Part shown: piece after piece, positions 1 to 8,628 of the stretch
Layout: the number at the start of each line of letters is the position of its first letter
Position numbering within the stretch: position 1 is the stretch's first letter
Assembly: GCA_903885595.1 (NCBI GenBank)
Contig: CAISJJ010000412.1
Location: 1-41,861, forward strand
Direction of reading: 5' to 3'
Origin: an uncultured Bacteroidales bacterium
GTDB lineage: Bacteria > Bacteroidota > Bacteroidia > Bacteroidales > FEN-979
DNA: 41,861 nucleotides
Position numbers and translations under genes: made by a program
Notes under the pieces: generated by a model
The model's input: the letters and a program-made list of their open reading frames with translations, nothing else
What the model was told of the DNA's origin: nothing
The model's database searches: none

Positions 1-30
1 AATTTTTAATTTTTAATTCATAATTAATTC
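1..30. repeat. AT-rich short-unit array inside tsaB (edge of window)
   Basis: Read on the minus strand, the tract is built from ATTAAAA-like units and is translated in frame within tsaB. It resembles the gene-free arrays elsewhere in the window in unit size. It may continue beyond the left edge, so its true extent and any second arm are unknown. Confidence 0.5.
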
Positions 31-337
31 CCACCGCCATCGCCCTGAGCGTTGAAACCGCAATCAACGGTTTGTCGAGCGCATAGCATAACCCTTTGGC
101 TGTAGCAACCCCAATGCGAAGTCCGGTATAGGAACCCGGCCCCATGCTAACCGAAATGGCATCAAGGTCGTTCATCAGGTAGCCCGAAGATTTGATTATT
201 TCATCAATAAATACGGTTAGCATGGCAGAATGAACATTCCTGGCCACAGATTCCCGGATTGCCAGGATTTTTTCATCAAAGGCCAATGCCACGGAACAGA
301 CCGCTGTGGATGTTTCAATGCATAGGATCAGACCCAT
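1..337 (-). CDS. tsaB: TsaB, tRNA threonylcarbamoyladenosine (t6A) biosynthesis protein; 3' part outside the window
   Basis: TsaB is the ASKHA-fold partner of TsaD in making t6A37 on ANN-decoding tRNAs in the cytoplasm. The 112 visible codons start MGLILCIETSTAVCSVALA, the usual TsaB N-terminus, and contain the family hallmark GPGSYTGLRIG followed by STLRAMAVG. The ATG lies three bases behind the stop of the HlyD gene, so the two are probably translationally coupled. Oddity: after AVG the frame runs into an AT-rich short-repeat tract (positions 1-30) read as INYELKIKN, where TsaB proteins normally lead into the IDAR strand. Whether the protein continues intact to the left cannot be seen. Confidence 0.9.
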   Translation of the reverse strand, partial: MGLILCIETSTAVCSVALAFDEKILAIRESVARNVHSAMLTVFIDEIIKSSGYLMNDLDAISVSMGPGSYTGLRIGVATAKGLCYALDKPLIAVSTLRAMAVGINYELKIKN

Positions 338-340
338 GCA

Positions 341-1726
341 CTATTTCTCTTTTTCCTTGGTGAACAGATCTTTTTTATCAACTTTTTTAACCTTATCCCC
401 ATCCTTGAGAAGTTTCGAAACAGCACTGTAAGGTGCAGTGATAATTTCATCTCCATCCTTCAACCCAGCAACAATCTGGATAAAGGTATTATCCTGGATG
501 CCTGTCTTTACATCAACTTTTTTAGCGGTTCCATCACTGAGGATAAACACACATTCCTGTATTTTATCACTTTTCTTCGTTGTACTCACAACCTCGACCT
601 CGTGTTCACCTTCTTTGTTTTTGCTTTTGTTATTTTCATTGATCTTATCAAGACTATCTTTGGCCAGTCTCGTAGTAACGGCCTGAATAGGAACAGTTAA
701 GGTGTTTTCAGCGCTCTCAGTCTGAATTTCAACCGTACAGGACATACCGGGCCGGAAAGGCGAAAAATCGATCGGTTTTCCCTCCAGCAGATCTTTATAG
801 GAGTCTTTTATAATATGTATCTTAACATTGAAGTTGGTTACCTGGTCAACACTGACCCCGGTACTATTGGCAGAGGTTGCAATTTCAGTTACTACCCCTT
901 TGAATTTCCTGTTCAGGTATGCATCCACCTCAATCAGCGCTGTGTCGCCCATGCTAACACGTACAATGTCATTTTCATTTACCTGGACCTGAGCTTCCAT
1001 CTCATTTAGGTTGGCGATGCGCATGATCTCCGTTCCGCTTGAGAACTGCGAAGCGCCGGTTACGCGCTCTCCTTTGAGTACGCCAAGTTTTGATACCGTT
1101 CCGTCGTTGGGAGCGAAAATGGCGGTCCGTGTGAGATCCTCCTTTGATCTCTTCAGGGCAGCTTCCGAATTTTTAACCATGAATTCGGAGGCTTTTATAT
1201 CCTCTTCTCCTGCAGTAACCTGGGCTTGTGAAACCTGAAAGGCCGATTTGGACTGATCGAATTCAGCCTTTGATATTACATTCTGTTGGTAAAGTTTTTC
1301 CTGGCGGTCAAAGGTAAGCCGGGCATTCTCATATTGAGCCTTGACTTGGGCAAGGCGTGCCTTTGAATTTGCCAGGTTGGCCTTCTGCGTATTCACTGAA
1401 GCCTCACTCTGGTCAAACTGGGAAATATAGATCTCAGGATCAATTTTGGCGAGAAGGTCACCCTTTTTAACCTGGTTTCCCTCCTTTACATACAATTCCA
1501 CGACCTCTCCCGAAATATAGGGGCTTATCTTGATATCCTTTTCGGGCTGAATCTTGCCATTGGATGAAACGGTCTGGATGATGGTTCGTTTCGATACCTT
1601 TTCAGTGGCAACCTTTATTCCTTCGTTTCCATTGCCTTTAACGATTGCGGCAATAACAATGATGGCTACTACTGCAACAATGGCAATAATGATCCACATT
1701 TTCTTCTTTGAAATCTTTCTTGTCAT
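341..1726 (-). CDS. HlyD/MacA-family periplasmic adaptor subunit of an efflux system
   Basis: A membrane-fusion (adaptor) protein linking an inner-membrane transporter to a TolC-type channel. It has an N-terminal membrane anchor (about residues 10-30, rich in Ile, Val and Ala), then a biotinyl-lipoyl-like half with ISGEVVELYVKEGNQVKKGD. A long alpha-helical hairpin rich in Gln, Lys and Ala follows (about residues 100-200), then the second lipoyl half (APNDGTVSKLGVLKGERV), a beta-barrel domain and a membrane-proximal domain. Start: the ATG at 1726 is preferred to the in-frame TTG at 1732. It lies 18 bases after the TolC gene and just before tsaB. No ABC (MacB) or RND pump gene is in view; it may lie to the left or elsewhere. 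A charged Lys/Glu insert occurs near residues 360-390. Confidence 0.88.
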   Translation of the reverse strand: MTRKISKKKMWIIIAIVAVVAIIVIAAIVKGNGNEGIKVATEKVSKRTIIQTVSSNGKIQPEKDIKISPYISGEVVELYVKEGNQVKKGDLLAKIDPEIYISQFDQSEASVNTQKANLANSKARLAQVKAQYENARLTFDRQEKLYQQNVISKAEFDQSKSAFQVSQAQVTAGEEDIKASEFMVKNSEAALKRSKEDLTRTAIFAPNDGTVSKLGVLKGERVTGASQFSSGTEIMRIANLNEMEAQVQVNENDIVRVSMGDTALIEVDAYLNRKFKGVVTEIATSANSTGVSVDQVTNFNVKIHIIKDSYKDLLEGKPIDFSPFRPGMSCTVEIQTESAENTLTVPIQAVTTRLAKDSLDKINENNKSKNKEGEHEVEVVSTTKKSDKIQECVFILSDGTAKKVDVKTGIQDNTFIQIVAGLKDGDEIITAPYSAVSKLLKDGDKVKKVDKKDLFTKEKEK

Positions 1727-1744
1727 GGGCAAAAATGTTATTGA

Positions 1745-3190
1745 TTATTCACGATTGATCCTGATGGGATTCCCAGCGTAGAAGTCGAGAATGGTCGTTT
1801 TAAATATAAAATCATACTTGGCCTGGAGGAGTTCAGACTCGGCCTTTGTCAGGTCTTTTTTGCTGTTGTTGTAATCGAATGAAGTCATCACGCCAACATC
1901 AAATTTTTGCTGGGCATATTTAAAGGCCTCTGACTGAGCATTTACCTTCTCCAGGGAGGCGTTGAATTTCTGCAGCGCCGACACTGCATCAGCATAGGAT
2001 TGTTCTATGAGTTTTCTAAGGTCCCGGTTCGTAATCCCGAGGTCGAGTTCAGCTTGCGACATCTGAATTTTTGCATTATTTATAGCGGTACGGCCTTGCC
2101 AGCCGTTGAAAATTGGGATATTCAGGTAAAATCCAACGGACTGATTGCTGTTTTCCTGCAACTGGTCGCCAAAAGATTTTACCTGAGAGGTGTAATTAAC
2201 TTTGGGCATCAGTACGAGATCTTTTGACGTCTGGGTTATTCCAACCGGGGTCCACACGGTGTCAGTCGGATCATACTGTTTTGAAATCCCCGAATACCCG
2301 GTACCCCACGATCCGCTCAGGGTCAGGGTGGGCTGGATATAGCCCCGGGCAATGGCGAGCCTTTTTTTTGCACTCTCCACCCTGAGTTCCGCACTCTTTA
2401 TTTCAGGGCGGGCTTTCAAAGCATAGATATAAATAAGTTCTGCAGTGACAGTATCACTGGGAGCCTTCACAAGTTTGAGTGCTGGTTTTTCAACCCGGAA
2501 ATCACGGGTGACCGGCAAATCAATAAGCTGCTGCAGTGAAAGATTGGAAATATACAGTCTGTTTTCCATATCCACTACATTCAGCTTTTCTGTGGCTTTT
2601 TGTGCCTGGATATTCAGCAAATCACCTTTTGCAGAAGATCCTGCATCAACTTTTTTCTGTATGCGCTCCACTTCGGCTGTCGTAATCCTTAGTTGCTCAT
2701 TCGCAACATCAAGCAATTCGAGATTGAATAAAATATCCAGGTAAAATCCAGCAACTGAAAGCGAGATGTTGTTTTTGATCACATCCAGGTCATACTGGCT
2801 TGCCAGCAGGTTTATTTTACGCTCCTTGAATGTATTTAATTTCTGTAGTCCGCCGTAAATGGTAACGCTGCTGCCAATGTAGAAATTATTGGAACGGACA
2901 GTAGTGGTTGCAAATTCGTTGGTATACTGGTCGATCGTTTGACCGTAATTCCACACATTGGTTCCGTTGGCGTTGAGGTTGGGAAGCATGTTGAGACCAC
3001 TCTGAAGAAGAGCGTCTTTGTTGCTTTCAACATTCAGCAGTTGTTTGTTGATATCAAGATTGTTCTCGATTGCGTAATTAATACAATCTTCCAGTGTCCA
3101 GATTTTTTGAGAAAAACCAGTTTGGAAAAATCCTGAAAACGTCATAATAATCAGGACCAATGGCCAAAACCTAAATTGACGCACTTGCAT
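1745..3190 (-). CDS. TolC-family outer-membrane efflux protein
   Basis: Outer-membrane factor of 481 residues, close to the normal size for this family. It has a cleavable signal peptide (hydrophobic stretch WPLVLIIMTFSGFF, ending GFSQ) and then the two OEP-type repeats of long helices. IWTLEDCINYAIENNLDI is the typical start of the first repeat; the second is around NIPIFNGWQGRTAINNAKIQ. It would form the trimeric channel for the HlyD-type adaptor that follows in the same operon. The ATG at 3190 sits 23 bases behind a -7 promoter box. The specific substrate cannot be told from sequence. Confidence 0.9.
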   Translation of the reverse strand: MQVRQFRFWPLVLIIMTFSGFFQTGFSQKIWTLEDCINYAIENNLDINKQLLNVESNKDALLQSGLNMLPNLNANGTNVWNYGQTIDQYTNEFATTTVRSNNFYIGSSVTIYGGLQKLNTFKERKINLLASQYDLDVIKNNISLSVAGFYLDILFNLELLDVANEQLRITTAEVERIQKKVDAGSSAKGDLLNIQAQKATEKLNVVDMENRLYISNLSLQQLIDLPVTRDFRVEKPALKLVKAPSDTVTAELIYIYALKARPEIKSAELRVESAKKRLAIARGYIQPTLTLSGSWGTGYSGISKQYDPTDTVWTPVGITQTSKDLVLMPKVNYTSQVKSFGDQLQENSNQSVGFYLNIPIFNGWQGRTAINNAKIQMSQAELDLGITNRDLRKLIEQSYADAVSALQKFNASLEKVNAQSEAFKYAQQKFDVGVMTSFDYNNSKKDLTKAESELLQAKYDFIFKTTILDFYAGNPIRINRE

Positions 3191-3213
3191 TTTATTGGAG
3201 TTTAATAAAACAT

Positions 3214-3221
3214 CAAAATTA
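3214..3221 (-). promoter_or_regulatory. -7 promoter box for the tolC-hlyD-tsaB operon
   Basis: TAATTTTG on the minus strand matches the Bacteroidetes sigma-ABfr -7 consensus TAnnTTTG and lies 23 bases before the tolC start. No clear -33 TTG was found at the expected distance. Confidence 0.5.
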
Positions 3222-3305
3222 GTGATAAATTATTCACGAGGGCATTATGACGAAGAAATTGTTAATTGGTTACATTATCAATTTTCCAATTCCAATATTA
3301 TTTTC

Positions 3306-3313
3306 TATTTTTG
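3306..3313 (+). promoter_or_regulatory. -7 promoter box for the atp operon
   Basis: TATTTTTG matches TAnnTTTG and lies 28 bases before the ATG at 3342. It decides the atpB start: longer in-frame starts from 3195 would place the promoter inside the gene. Confidence 0.5.
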
Positions 3314-3341
3314 CAACTCATTATGTGTTGTAAGTAGTTTC

Positions 3342-4502
3342 ATGACAGCAATTAAAATCAGTGTTGCTTTTGTCGGCCGTTTGCTTCTAAGCTTTCTGTT
3401 CGCCATATTTCTTGCAGGTAGTATCTCTGCCGCCGTTCAGGATAAAACTATTCTGGTTGCTGCAAGCGACAGTGCGTTTGAACAGCAGGAGCAATCCGCA
3501 AGCCACAAAGAAGAGGGCAAGTTCAATGCCGGTGAGATGATTATGGAACATGTGGTTGACAACCACGAATGGCATGTAGCCGAAATCGGGAGTCTTCATC
3601 TTACCATCCCCCTCCCGATTATTTTACTTTACGAAAGCAAGCTTTATACATTTTGTTCTAGCCGGTTTCATAATGAAACACACAGCTACATGGGGTTCAA
3701 ACTTGAACAGGAGGGGCCTCATAAAGGAAAAATTGTAAGGGATGGTGATCATGGCAGTGTAACGGAACATCCGGCTGTTTACGATTTTTCAATTACCAAA
3801 ACCGTTCTCGCCATTCTGATGAGTTCCTTTTTACTGATCCTGATCTTTGTCTCGGTTGCCAGGGCTTATAAGCGAAACAGGGATAAAGCGCCCAGCGGAA
3901 TACAATCTTTACTTGAGCCTCTGATCATTTTTATCAGGGATGATATCGCGAAAAGCTCGATCGGAGAAAAAAAGTATGAGAAATTCATGCCATTTTTATT
4001 AACCGTCTTTTTCTTCATTTTCTTCAACAACCTTTTTGGTCTGATCCCCTTTTTCCCTGGAGGCGCAAACGTAACCGGGAACATTGCCGTTACCCTTGTT
4101 ATGGCGGTGTTTACATTCATCATCACAACAGTCAGCGGCAACAAGCACTATTGGGTGGATATCATAAATACACCGGGCGTTCCCTGGTGGCTTAAATTGC
4201 CTTTGCCGCTAATGCCGATCGTAGAGATCATCGGAATCATAACAAAGCCGTTTGTACTGATGATTCGTCTCTTTGCAAATATTACCGCCGGGCACATCAT
4301 TGTGCTGGGATTTATCAGCCTTATATTCATATTTGGGGAGATGAATGCTGCCGTTGGATATGGCGTTTCAGTGTTTTCAGTTGCATTCATGATTTTTATG
4401 AACCTGCTGGAACTCCTTGTTGCATTTATCCAGGCCTATGTTTTTACGCTGTTATCGGCACTCTATTTTGGGCTGGCCACAATTGAACCGGAACACCATT
4501 AA
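3342..4502 (+). CDS. atpB: F-type ATP synthase subunit a (F0)
   Basis: Membrane subunit a forms the ion half-channels beside the c-ring. The C-terminal half carries the essential arginine helix (MIRLFANITAGHIIVLGF) and the FIQAYVFTLLSALYFGLA helix. The N-terminus MTAIKISVAFVGRLLLSFLFAIFLAGSISA is signal-like, followed by a long extracytoplasmic segment, as is usual for Bacteroidetes subunit a (386 residues, longer than the roughly 270 of E. coli). The start at 3342 is chosen because it gives this signal sequence and follows the -7 box; in-frame upstream codons from 3195 lack such support. It is the first gene of atpB-E-F-H-A-G. No atpI or atpZ precedes it. Confidence 0.93.
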   Translation: MTAIKISVAFVGRLLLSFLFAIFLAGSISAAVQDKTILVAASDSAFEQQEQSASHKEEGKFNAGEMIMEHVVDNHEWHVAEIGSLHLTIPLPIILLYESKLYTFCSSRFHNETHSYMGFKLEQEGPHKGKIVRDGDHGSVTEHPAVYDFSITKTVLAILMSSFLLILIFVSVARAYKRNRDKAPSGIQSLLEPLIIFIRDDIAKSSIGEKKYEKFMPFLLTVFFFIFFNNLFGLIPFFPGGANVTGNIAVTLVMAVFTFIITTVSGNKHYWVDIINTPGVPWWLKLPLPLMPIVEIIGIITKPFVLMIRLFANITAGHIIVLGFISLIFIFGEMNAAVGYGVSVFSVAFMIFMNLLELLVAFIQAYVFTLLSALYFGLATIEPEHH

Positions 4503-4603
4503 CGAATAACAAATTACGAATGACCAATGACCAATTTTGAATTGATTAACCACGAAAAGTCAAATCAGCCATTCATAGGTAATTTGTAATTGGTCATTAT
4601 AAC
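4503..4603. repeat. Gene-free inverted short-unit array between atpB and atpE
   Basis: The left part (4505-4533) contains AAATTAC and tandem AATGACC words. The right part (4577-4601) carries the same words inverted (GGTAATTTG, TTGGTCATT), with about 43 bases between. It starts immediately after the atpB stop codon. The layout matches the arms of the S23 elements but no gene lies inside. Confidence 0.6.
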
Positions 4604-4606
4604 TGA

Positions 4607-4900
<294 letters not shown>

Positions 4901-4914
4901 CAGATGCGGCAGGT

Positions 4915-4956
4915 TCTTTACGGTTTAACGGTTGGTTAGACCGTAAAGGACTTTTT
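4915..4956 (+). promoter_or_regulatory. Stem-loop between atpE and atpF
   Basis: A perfect 9-bp stem (CTTTACGGT at 4916-4924 pairs with ACCGTAAAG at 4940-4948) encloses a 15-base loop and is followed by a short T-rich tail. It could be a partial terminator or a processing/stability element that raises c-subunit output relative to downstream genes. Its role is inferred. Confidence 0.5.
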
Positions 4957-4985
4957 AAATTTAAGGTACCTTAAAATAAAATGAT

Positions 4986-5480
4986 ATGGAATTAATAACT
5001 CCGGGGCTGGGCCTGATTTTCTGGATGACACTGGCATTTTCATTCCTTGTGTATATCCTTGGAAAATTTGCCTGGAAACCCATTCTTCAAATGCTGAAGG
5101 AGCGGGAAACCTCCATTCATGAAGCATTGAATTCGGCCAATAAAGCAAGGGAAGAGATGAAGCAATTGCAATTCAGTAATGAACAATTGCTCCAGGAAGC
5201 AAAAAATGAACGGGATGCCATGCTGAATGAAGCCCGAAAAGTAAGGGATAAACTGATCGAAGAGGCCCGTATTAAAGCCAGCGAGGAGGCCTCCCGGATT
5301 GTGGAATCAGCGAAAGCAAGCATCCAGAATGAAAAAATGGCGGCCATGACGGACCTGAAAAATCAGATAGCCGAAAATTCGCTTACCCTTGCAAAGTTTG
5401 TTCTGAAACGAGAACTTTCCGATCCCTTGAAACAGGAAGAATATGTTCAGGAATTATTAAAAGAAGTTAAATTCAATTAA
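4986..5480 (+). CDS. atpF: F-type ATP synthase subunit b (F0)
   Basis: Peripheral-stalk subunit of 164 residues, the usual size. One N-terminal membrane helix (LGLIFWMTLAFSFLVYIL) is followed by the conserved KFAWKPILQMLKERE segment. A long charged coiled coil rich in Ala, Glu, Lys and Arg follows, then a C-terminal region that would contact subunit delta (LAKFVLKRELSDPLKQEEY). A single b-type gene is present, so a homodimeric stalk is expected. It lies six bases before atpH. Confidence 0.93.
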   Translation: MELITPGLGLIFWMTLAFSFLVYILGKFAWKPILQMLKERETSIHEALNSANKAREEMKQLQFSNEQLLQEAKNERDAMLNEARKVRDKLIEEARIKASEEASRIVESAKASIQNEKMAAMTDLKNQIAENSLTLAKFVLKRELSDPLKQEEYVQELLKEVKFN

Positions 5481-5486
5481 CCTGAA

Positions 5487-6059
5487 ATGAATATTTCCCT
5501 GGTAGCGGAACGCTATGCCGCAGCGCTGTTTGAACTTGCCACAGAGAAAAACCTGGTTGAGGAGGTATATGCCGACAGTAAGCTGATATCTCAGACTTGT
5601 GAAAACAGCAGAGATTTAAGGTTGTTTTTAAAGAGCCCGATCATAAACACGGGAAAAAAACGGGCAGTCCTGCATGCCATTTTTGAAAAAGATGTTCATC
5701 AGATTACACTGACCTACCTGCTTATTATGGTGCGTAAAAACAGGGAATCGCTTATACCTGAAATTGCACTTCAGATTATTGAACTTTATAAAAGCTATCA
5801 GAACATACTTACAGTTCATTTCAAATCGCCGGTATTGCCCGATGCCGATGTCACCCAAAAGGTGTTGGAACTAATGAAGAATTATACCCGGTCTGATATT
5901 GATCTTAAATCGGAAATTGACGAATCGCTTATCGGTGGCTTCATCCTTTCCTGGAACGATAAACAATATGATGCCAGCATCCGCAGGGAAATTGAGGAAA
6001 TGCGCAATGCAATTGCAAAAGTAAATTTATATACACAAAAGATTATTAGAAGTAGTTGA
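5487..6059 (+). CDS. atpH: F-type ATP synthase subunit delta (F1)
   Basis: OSCP/delta subunit that joins the peripheral stalk to the alpha-beta hexamer. It is 190 residues, normal for the family. The N-terminal six-helix domain begins ISLVAERYAAALFELATEK. The C-terminal part has the typical ending IDESLIGGFILSWNDKQYDASIRREIEEM. The last base of its TGA stop is the first base of a tandem ATTTCGCT array. Confidence 0.92.
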   Translation: MNISLVAERYAAALFELATEKNLVEEVYADSKLISQTCENSRDLRLFLKSPIINTGKKRAVLHAIFEKDVHQITLTYLLIMVRKNRESLIPEIALQIIELYKSYQNILTVHFKSPVLPDADVTQKVLELMKNYTRSDIDLKSEIDESLIGGFILSWNDKQYDASIRREIEEMRNAIAKVNLYTQKIIRSS

Positions 6060-6090
6060 TTTCGCTATTTCGCTATTTCGCTATTTCGCT
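6059..6090. repeat. Tandem 8-base array between atpH and atpA
   Basis: Four perfect head-to-tail copies of ATTTCGCT. The first copy begins on the last base of the atpH stop codon. Only one arm is present and there is no obvious inverted partner before the atpA start at 6107. Confidence 0.9.
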
Positions 6091-6106
6091 TATTAAAAAT
6101 TAATAT

Positions 6107-7696
6107 ATGGCTGAAATCAAACCCGCTGAAGTTACTGCGATTTTACGCAGGGAACTTGCCGGTTACCAGAGTGAAAAGGAACTTGAAGAAGTCGGCACCG
6201 TTTTGACCGTTGGCGACGGCATTGCCCGCATTTATGGGATGAACAATGTTGAAAGCGGCGAGTTGATTGAATTTGAAAAAAACGGACTGAAAGGCATAGT
6301 TTTGAACCTTGAAGCAGACAACGTTGGCGCCGTTTTACTTGGTGATTACTTTGAAATAAAAGAGGGCGACATTGTTAAACGAACCCGTCGAATAGCCTCC
6401 ATCGAAGTTGGTGAAGGCTTGCTTGGCAGGGTAATTGATACCCTGGGAGAACCCATCGACGGCAAGGGAAAAATTGAAGGTATCAGGTATGAAATGCCCC
6501 TGGAACGTAAGGCCCCCGGTGTTATTTTTCGTCAGCCTGTAAACCAGCCTTTGCAGACAGGGATCAAGCCCATCGATGCAATGATCCCGATAGGCCGGGG
6601 ACAGCGTGAACTGATCATCGGCGACCGCCAGACAGGCAAAACGGCCATTGCCATCGATACAATCATAAACCAGAAAGAATTTCACGCACGCGGCGAAACG
6701 GTTTACTGTATTTATGTGGCAGTGGGCCAAAAGGGCTCAACAGTGGCCAATATTGTGAAAACACTTGAAGAGAAGGGCGCAATGGCTTATACCGTTGTGG
6801 TATCTGCCACAGCTTCCGACCCTGCAGCGATGCAATACTATGCTCCCTTTGCCGGAGCCGCCATTGGTGAATTTTTCAGGGATACCGGTCGCCCGGCACT
6901 GGTGGTTTACGATGATTTATCAAAACAGGCTGTTGCCTATCGCGAAGTGTCGCTTTTGCTTCGCCGCCCTCCCGGACGTGAAGCCTATCCGGGTGACGTA
7001 TTTTACCTCCATTCCCGCCTCCTTGAGCGGGCAGCACGCGTAATTTCATCTGATGAAATCGCCCGTCAGATGAATGACCTTCCGGCAAACCTGAAAGACA
7101 TGGTTAAAGGTGGTGGATCTCTTACAGCCTTACCGATTATTGAAACCCAAGCCGGTGACGTATCAGCCTACATTCCAACCAATGTGATCTCTATCACCGA
7201 CGGACAGATCTTCCTGGAAACCGGATTATTCAATGCAGGGATACGGCCCGCAATTAATGTTGGAATTTCAGTATCCCGCGTAGGCGGAAATGCCCAGATA
7301 AAATCCATGAAAAAGGTTGCCGGAACCCTCAAACTTGATCAGGCTGAATATCGAGAACTCGAAGCCTTTTCGAAGTTTGGGTCCGATCTTGATGCTGCTA
7401 CCAAGGCAGTTCTTGATAAAGGCGCCCGTAACGTTGAAATTCTGAAGCAGCCGCAATATTCCCCGATGCCAGTTGAAAAACAGATTGCCATTATTTTCTG
7501 TGGAACCCGGGGACTACTTCGTACCATCCCGATCAGGAGCATTGGTAATTTTGAGATAGAATACCTGAGTTTTATGGAATTGAATCACCAGTCGGTGCTG
7601 AATAACCTAAAGGCGGGTAAACTCCTGGATGAGGATCTTAAAACCATGGAAGAGGTTGCCAAAGAGCTATCCAGGAAATACGAGGAAAAGAAATAA
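6107..7696 (+). CDS. atpA: F-type ATP synthase subunit alpha (F1)
   Basis: Non-catalytic nucleotide-binding subunit of F1. At 529 residues it is slightly longer than E. coli alpha. It has the N-terminal beta-barrel ([21 protein letters not shown]), a P-loop GDRQTGKT near residues 172-179, and the alpha/beta signature region [14 protein letters not shown] near residues 380-395. Translation probably relies on weak initiation, since the leader is the ATTTCGCT array followed by an A/T tract with no clear Shine-Dalgarno. The gene for the catalytic beta subunit (atpD) is not in the window. Confidence 0.97.
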   Translation: MAEIKPAEVTAILRRELAGYQSEKELEEVGTVLTVGDGIARIYGMNNVESGELIEFEKNGLKGIVLNLEADNVGAVLLGDYFEIKEGDIVKRTRRIASIEVGEGLLGRVIDTLGEPIDGKGKIEGIRYEMPLERKAPGVIFRQPVNQPLQTGIKPIDAMIPIGRGQRELIIGDRQTGKTAIAIDTIINQKEFHARGETVYCIYVAVGQKGSTVANIVKTLEEKGAMAYTVVVSATASDPAAMQYYAPFAGAAIGEFFRDTGRPALVVYDDLSKQAVAYREVSLLLRRPPGREAYPGDVFYLHSRLLERAARVISSDEIARQMNDLPANLKDMVKGGGSLTALPIIETQAGDVSAYIPTNVISITDGQIFLETGLFNAGIRPAINVGISVSRVGGNAQIKSMKKVAGTLKLDQAEYRELEAFSKFGSDLDAATKAVLDKGARNVEILKQPQYSPMPVEKQIAIIFCGTRGLLRTIPIRSIGNFEIEYLSFMELNHQSVLNNLKAGKLLDEDLKTMEEVAKELSRKYEEKK

Positions 7697-7705
7697 TAAA
7701 AGGAA

Positions 7706-8596
7706 ATGGCCGGACTGAAGGAAGTACGTATTCGGATTGCGTCGGTTAAATCAACCCAGCAGATCACCAATGCCATGAAAATGGTGGCGGCCTCCAAGTT
7801 GCGAAAAGCGCAGACTGCCATTATCAAATTGCGCCCATATGCGGCCAAACTCAGGGAAATATTGCAGAACCTGAGCGCGACCATCGACAGTTCCGACGAA
7901 AACGTCTTCTCACAGGAACGGAAACCTGAAAAGATTTTACTGGTGGTAATAGCATCAAACCGTGGATTATGCGGGGCATTTAACTCCAATATTATCAAGA
8001 TGGGGGTGAACCTTACGGCCACAACCTATCATCAACAGTTCGTTCAGAACAACGTCAGCTTCATTACCATCGGCCGCAAAGCCACAGAGTATTTCCGGAA
8101 AAGGAAATATGATGTCATCGAATCCCATGATGAACTTTTTGATCAGCTTACCTTCGCCAATGCCTCTGTATTGGCTGAAAAGCTGATGAAGAGTTTTATC
8201 GGGAAGGAATATGACAGGATTGATTTGATCTACAACCAATTTAAAAATGCTGCCGTACAACGATTGATAGTAGAGCAGTACCTGCCCATTGCACCAACCA
8301 GCCCAACCGCTCAGGAACCTTTGAGCAAAGTGGAGTCGGATTATATTTTCGAACCCGATCAGGAAACCATTGTGCGTGAACTGATACCGAAAACTTTACG
8401 CATTCAGCTGTTCAAGGCGGTACTCGATTCATTTGCCTCGGAACAGGGCGCCAGGATGACCGCCATGCAAAAGGCTACTGAAAACGCCAAGGATCTCCTG
8501 CGCGATCTCAACATTTCTTACAACAAGGCCAGGCAGAATGCCATAACCAATGCCATTCTCGAAATTGTGTCTGGGGCTGAGGCACTTAAGGGATAA
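7706..8596 (+). CDS. atpG: F-type ATP synthase subunit gamma (F1)
   Basis: Central-stalk rotor subunit of 296 residues. The N-terminal coiled-coil helix is conserved (VKSTQQITNAMKMVAASKLRKAQ region), as is the C-terminal helix (AMQKATENAKDLL, then NKARQNAITNAILEIVSGAEAL). The middle domain contains SNRGLCGAFNSNI. It is the last gene of this atp cluster, and the next gene is convergent. atpD and atpC must lie elsewhere, a split often seen in Bacteroidetes. Confidence 0.96.
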   Translation: MAGLKEVRIRIASVKSTQQITNAMKMVAASKLRKAQTAIIKLRPYAAKLREILQNLSATIDSSDENVFSQERKPEKILLVVIASNRGLCGAFNSNIIKMGVNLTATTYHQQFVQNNVSFITIGRKATEYFRKRKYDVIESHDELFDQLTFANASVLAEKLMKSFIGKEYDRIDLIYNQFKNAAVQRLIVEQYLPIAPTSPTAQEPLSKVESDYIFEPDQETIVRELIPKTLRIQLFKAVLDSFASEQGARMTAMQKATENAKDLLRDLNISYNKARQNAITNAILEIVSGAEALKG

Positions 8597-8628
8597 ATTC
8601 TGTTAAAATACGTAAGGAAATAATTTAC

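Noticed and set aside
3195..3341. Longer N-terminus for subunit a starting at 3195
   Set aside because: It would include the -7 box and no signal sequence. The ATG at 3342 gives a proper signal peptide.
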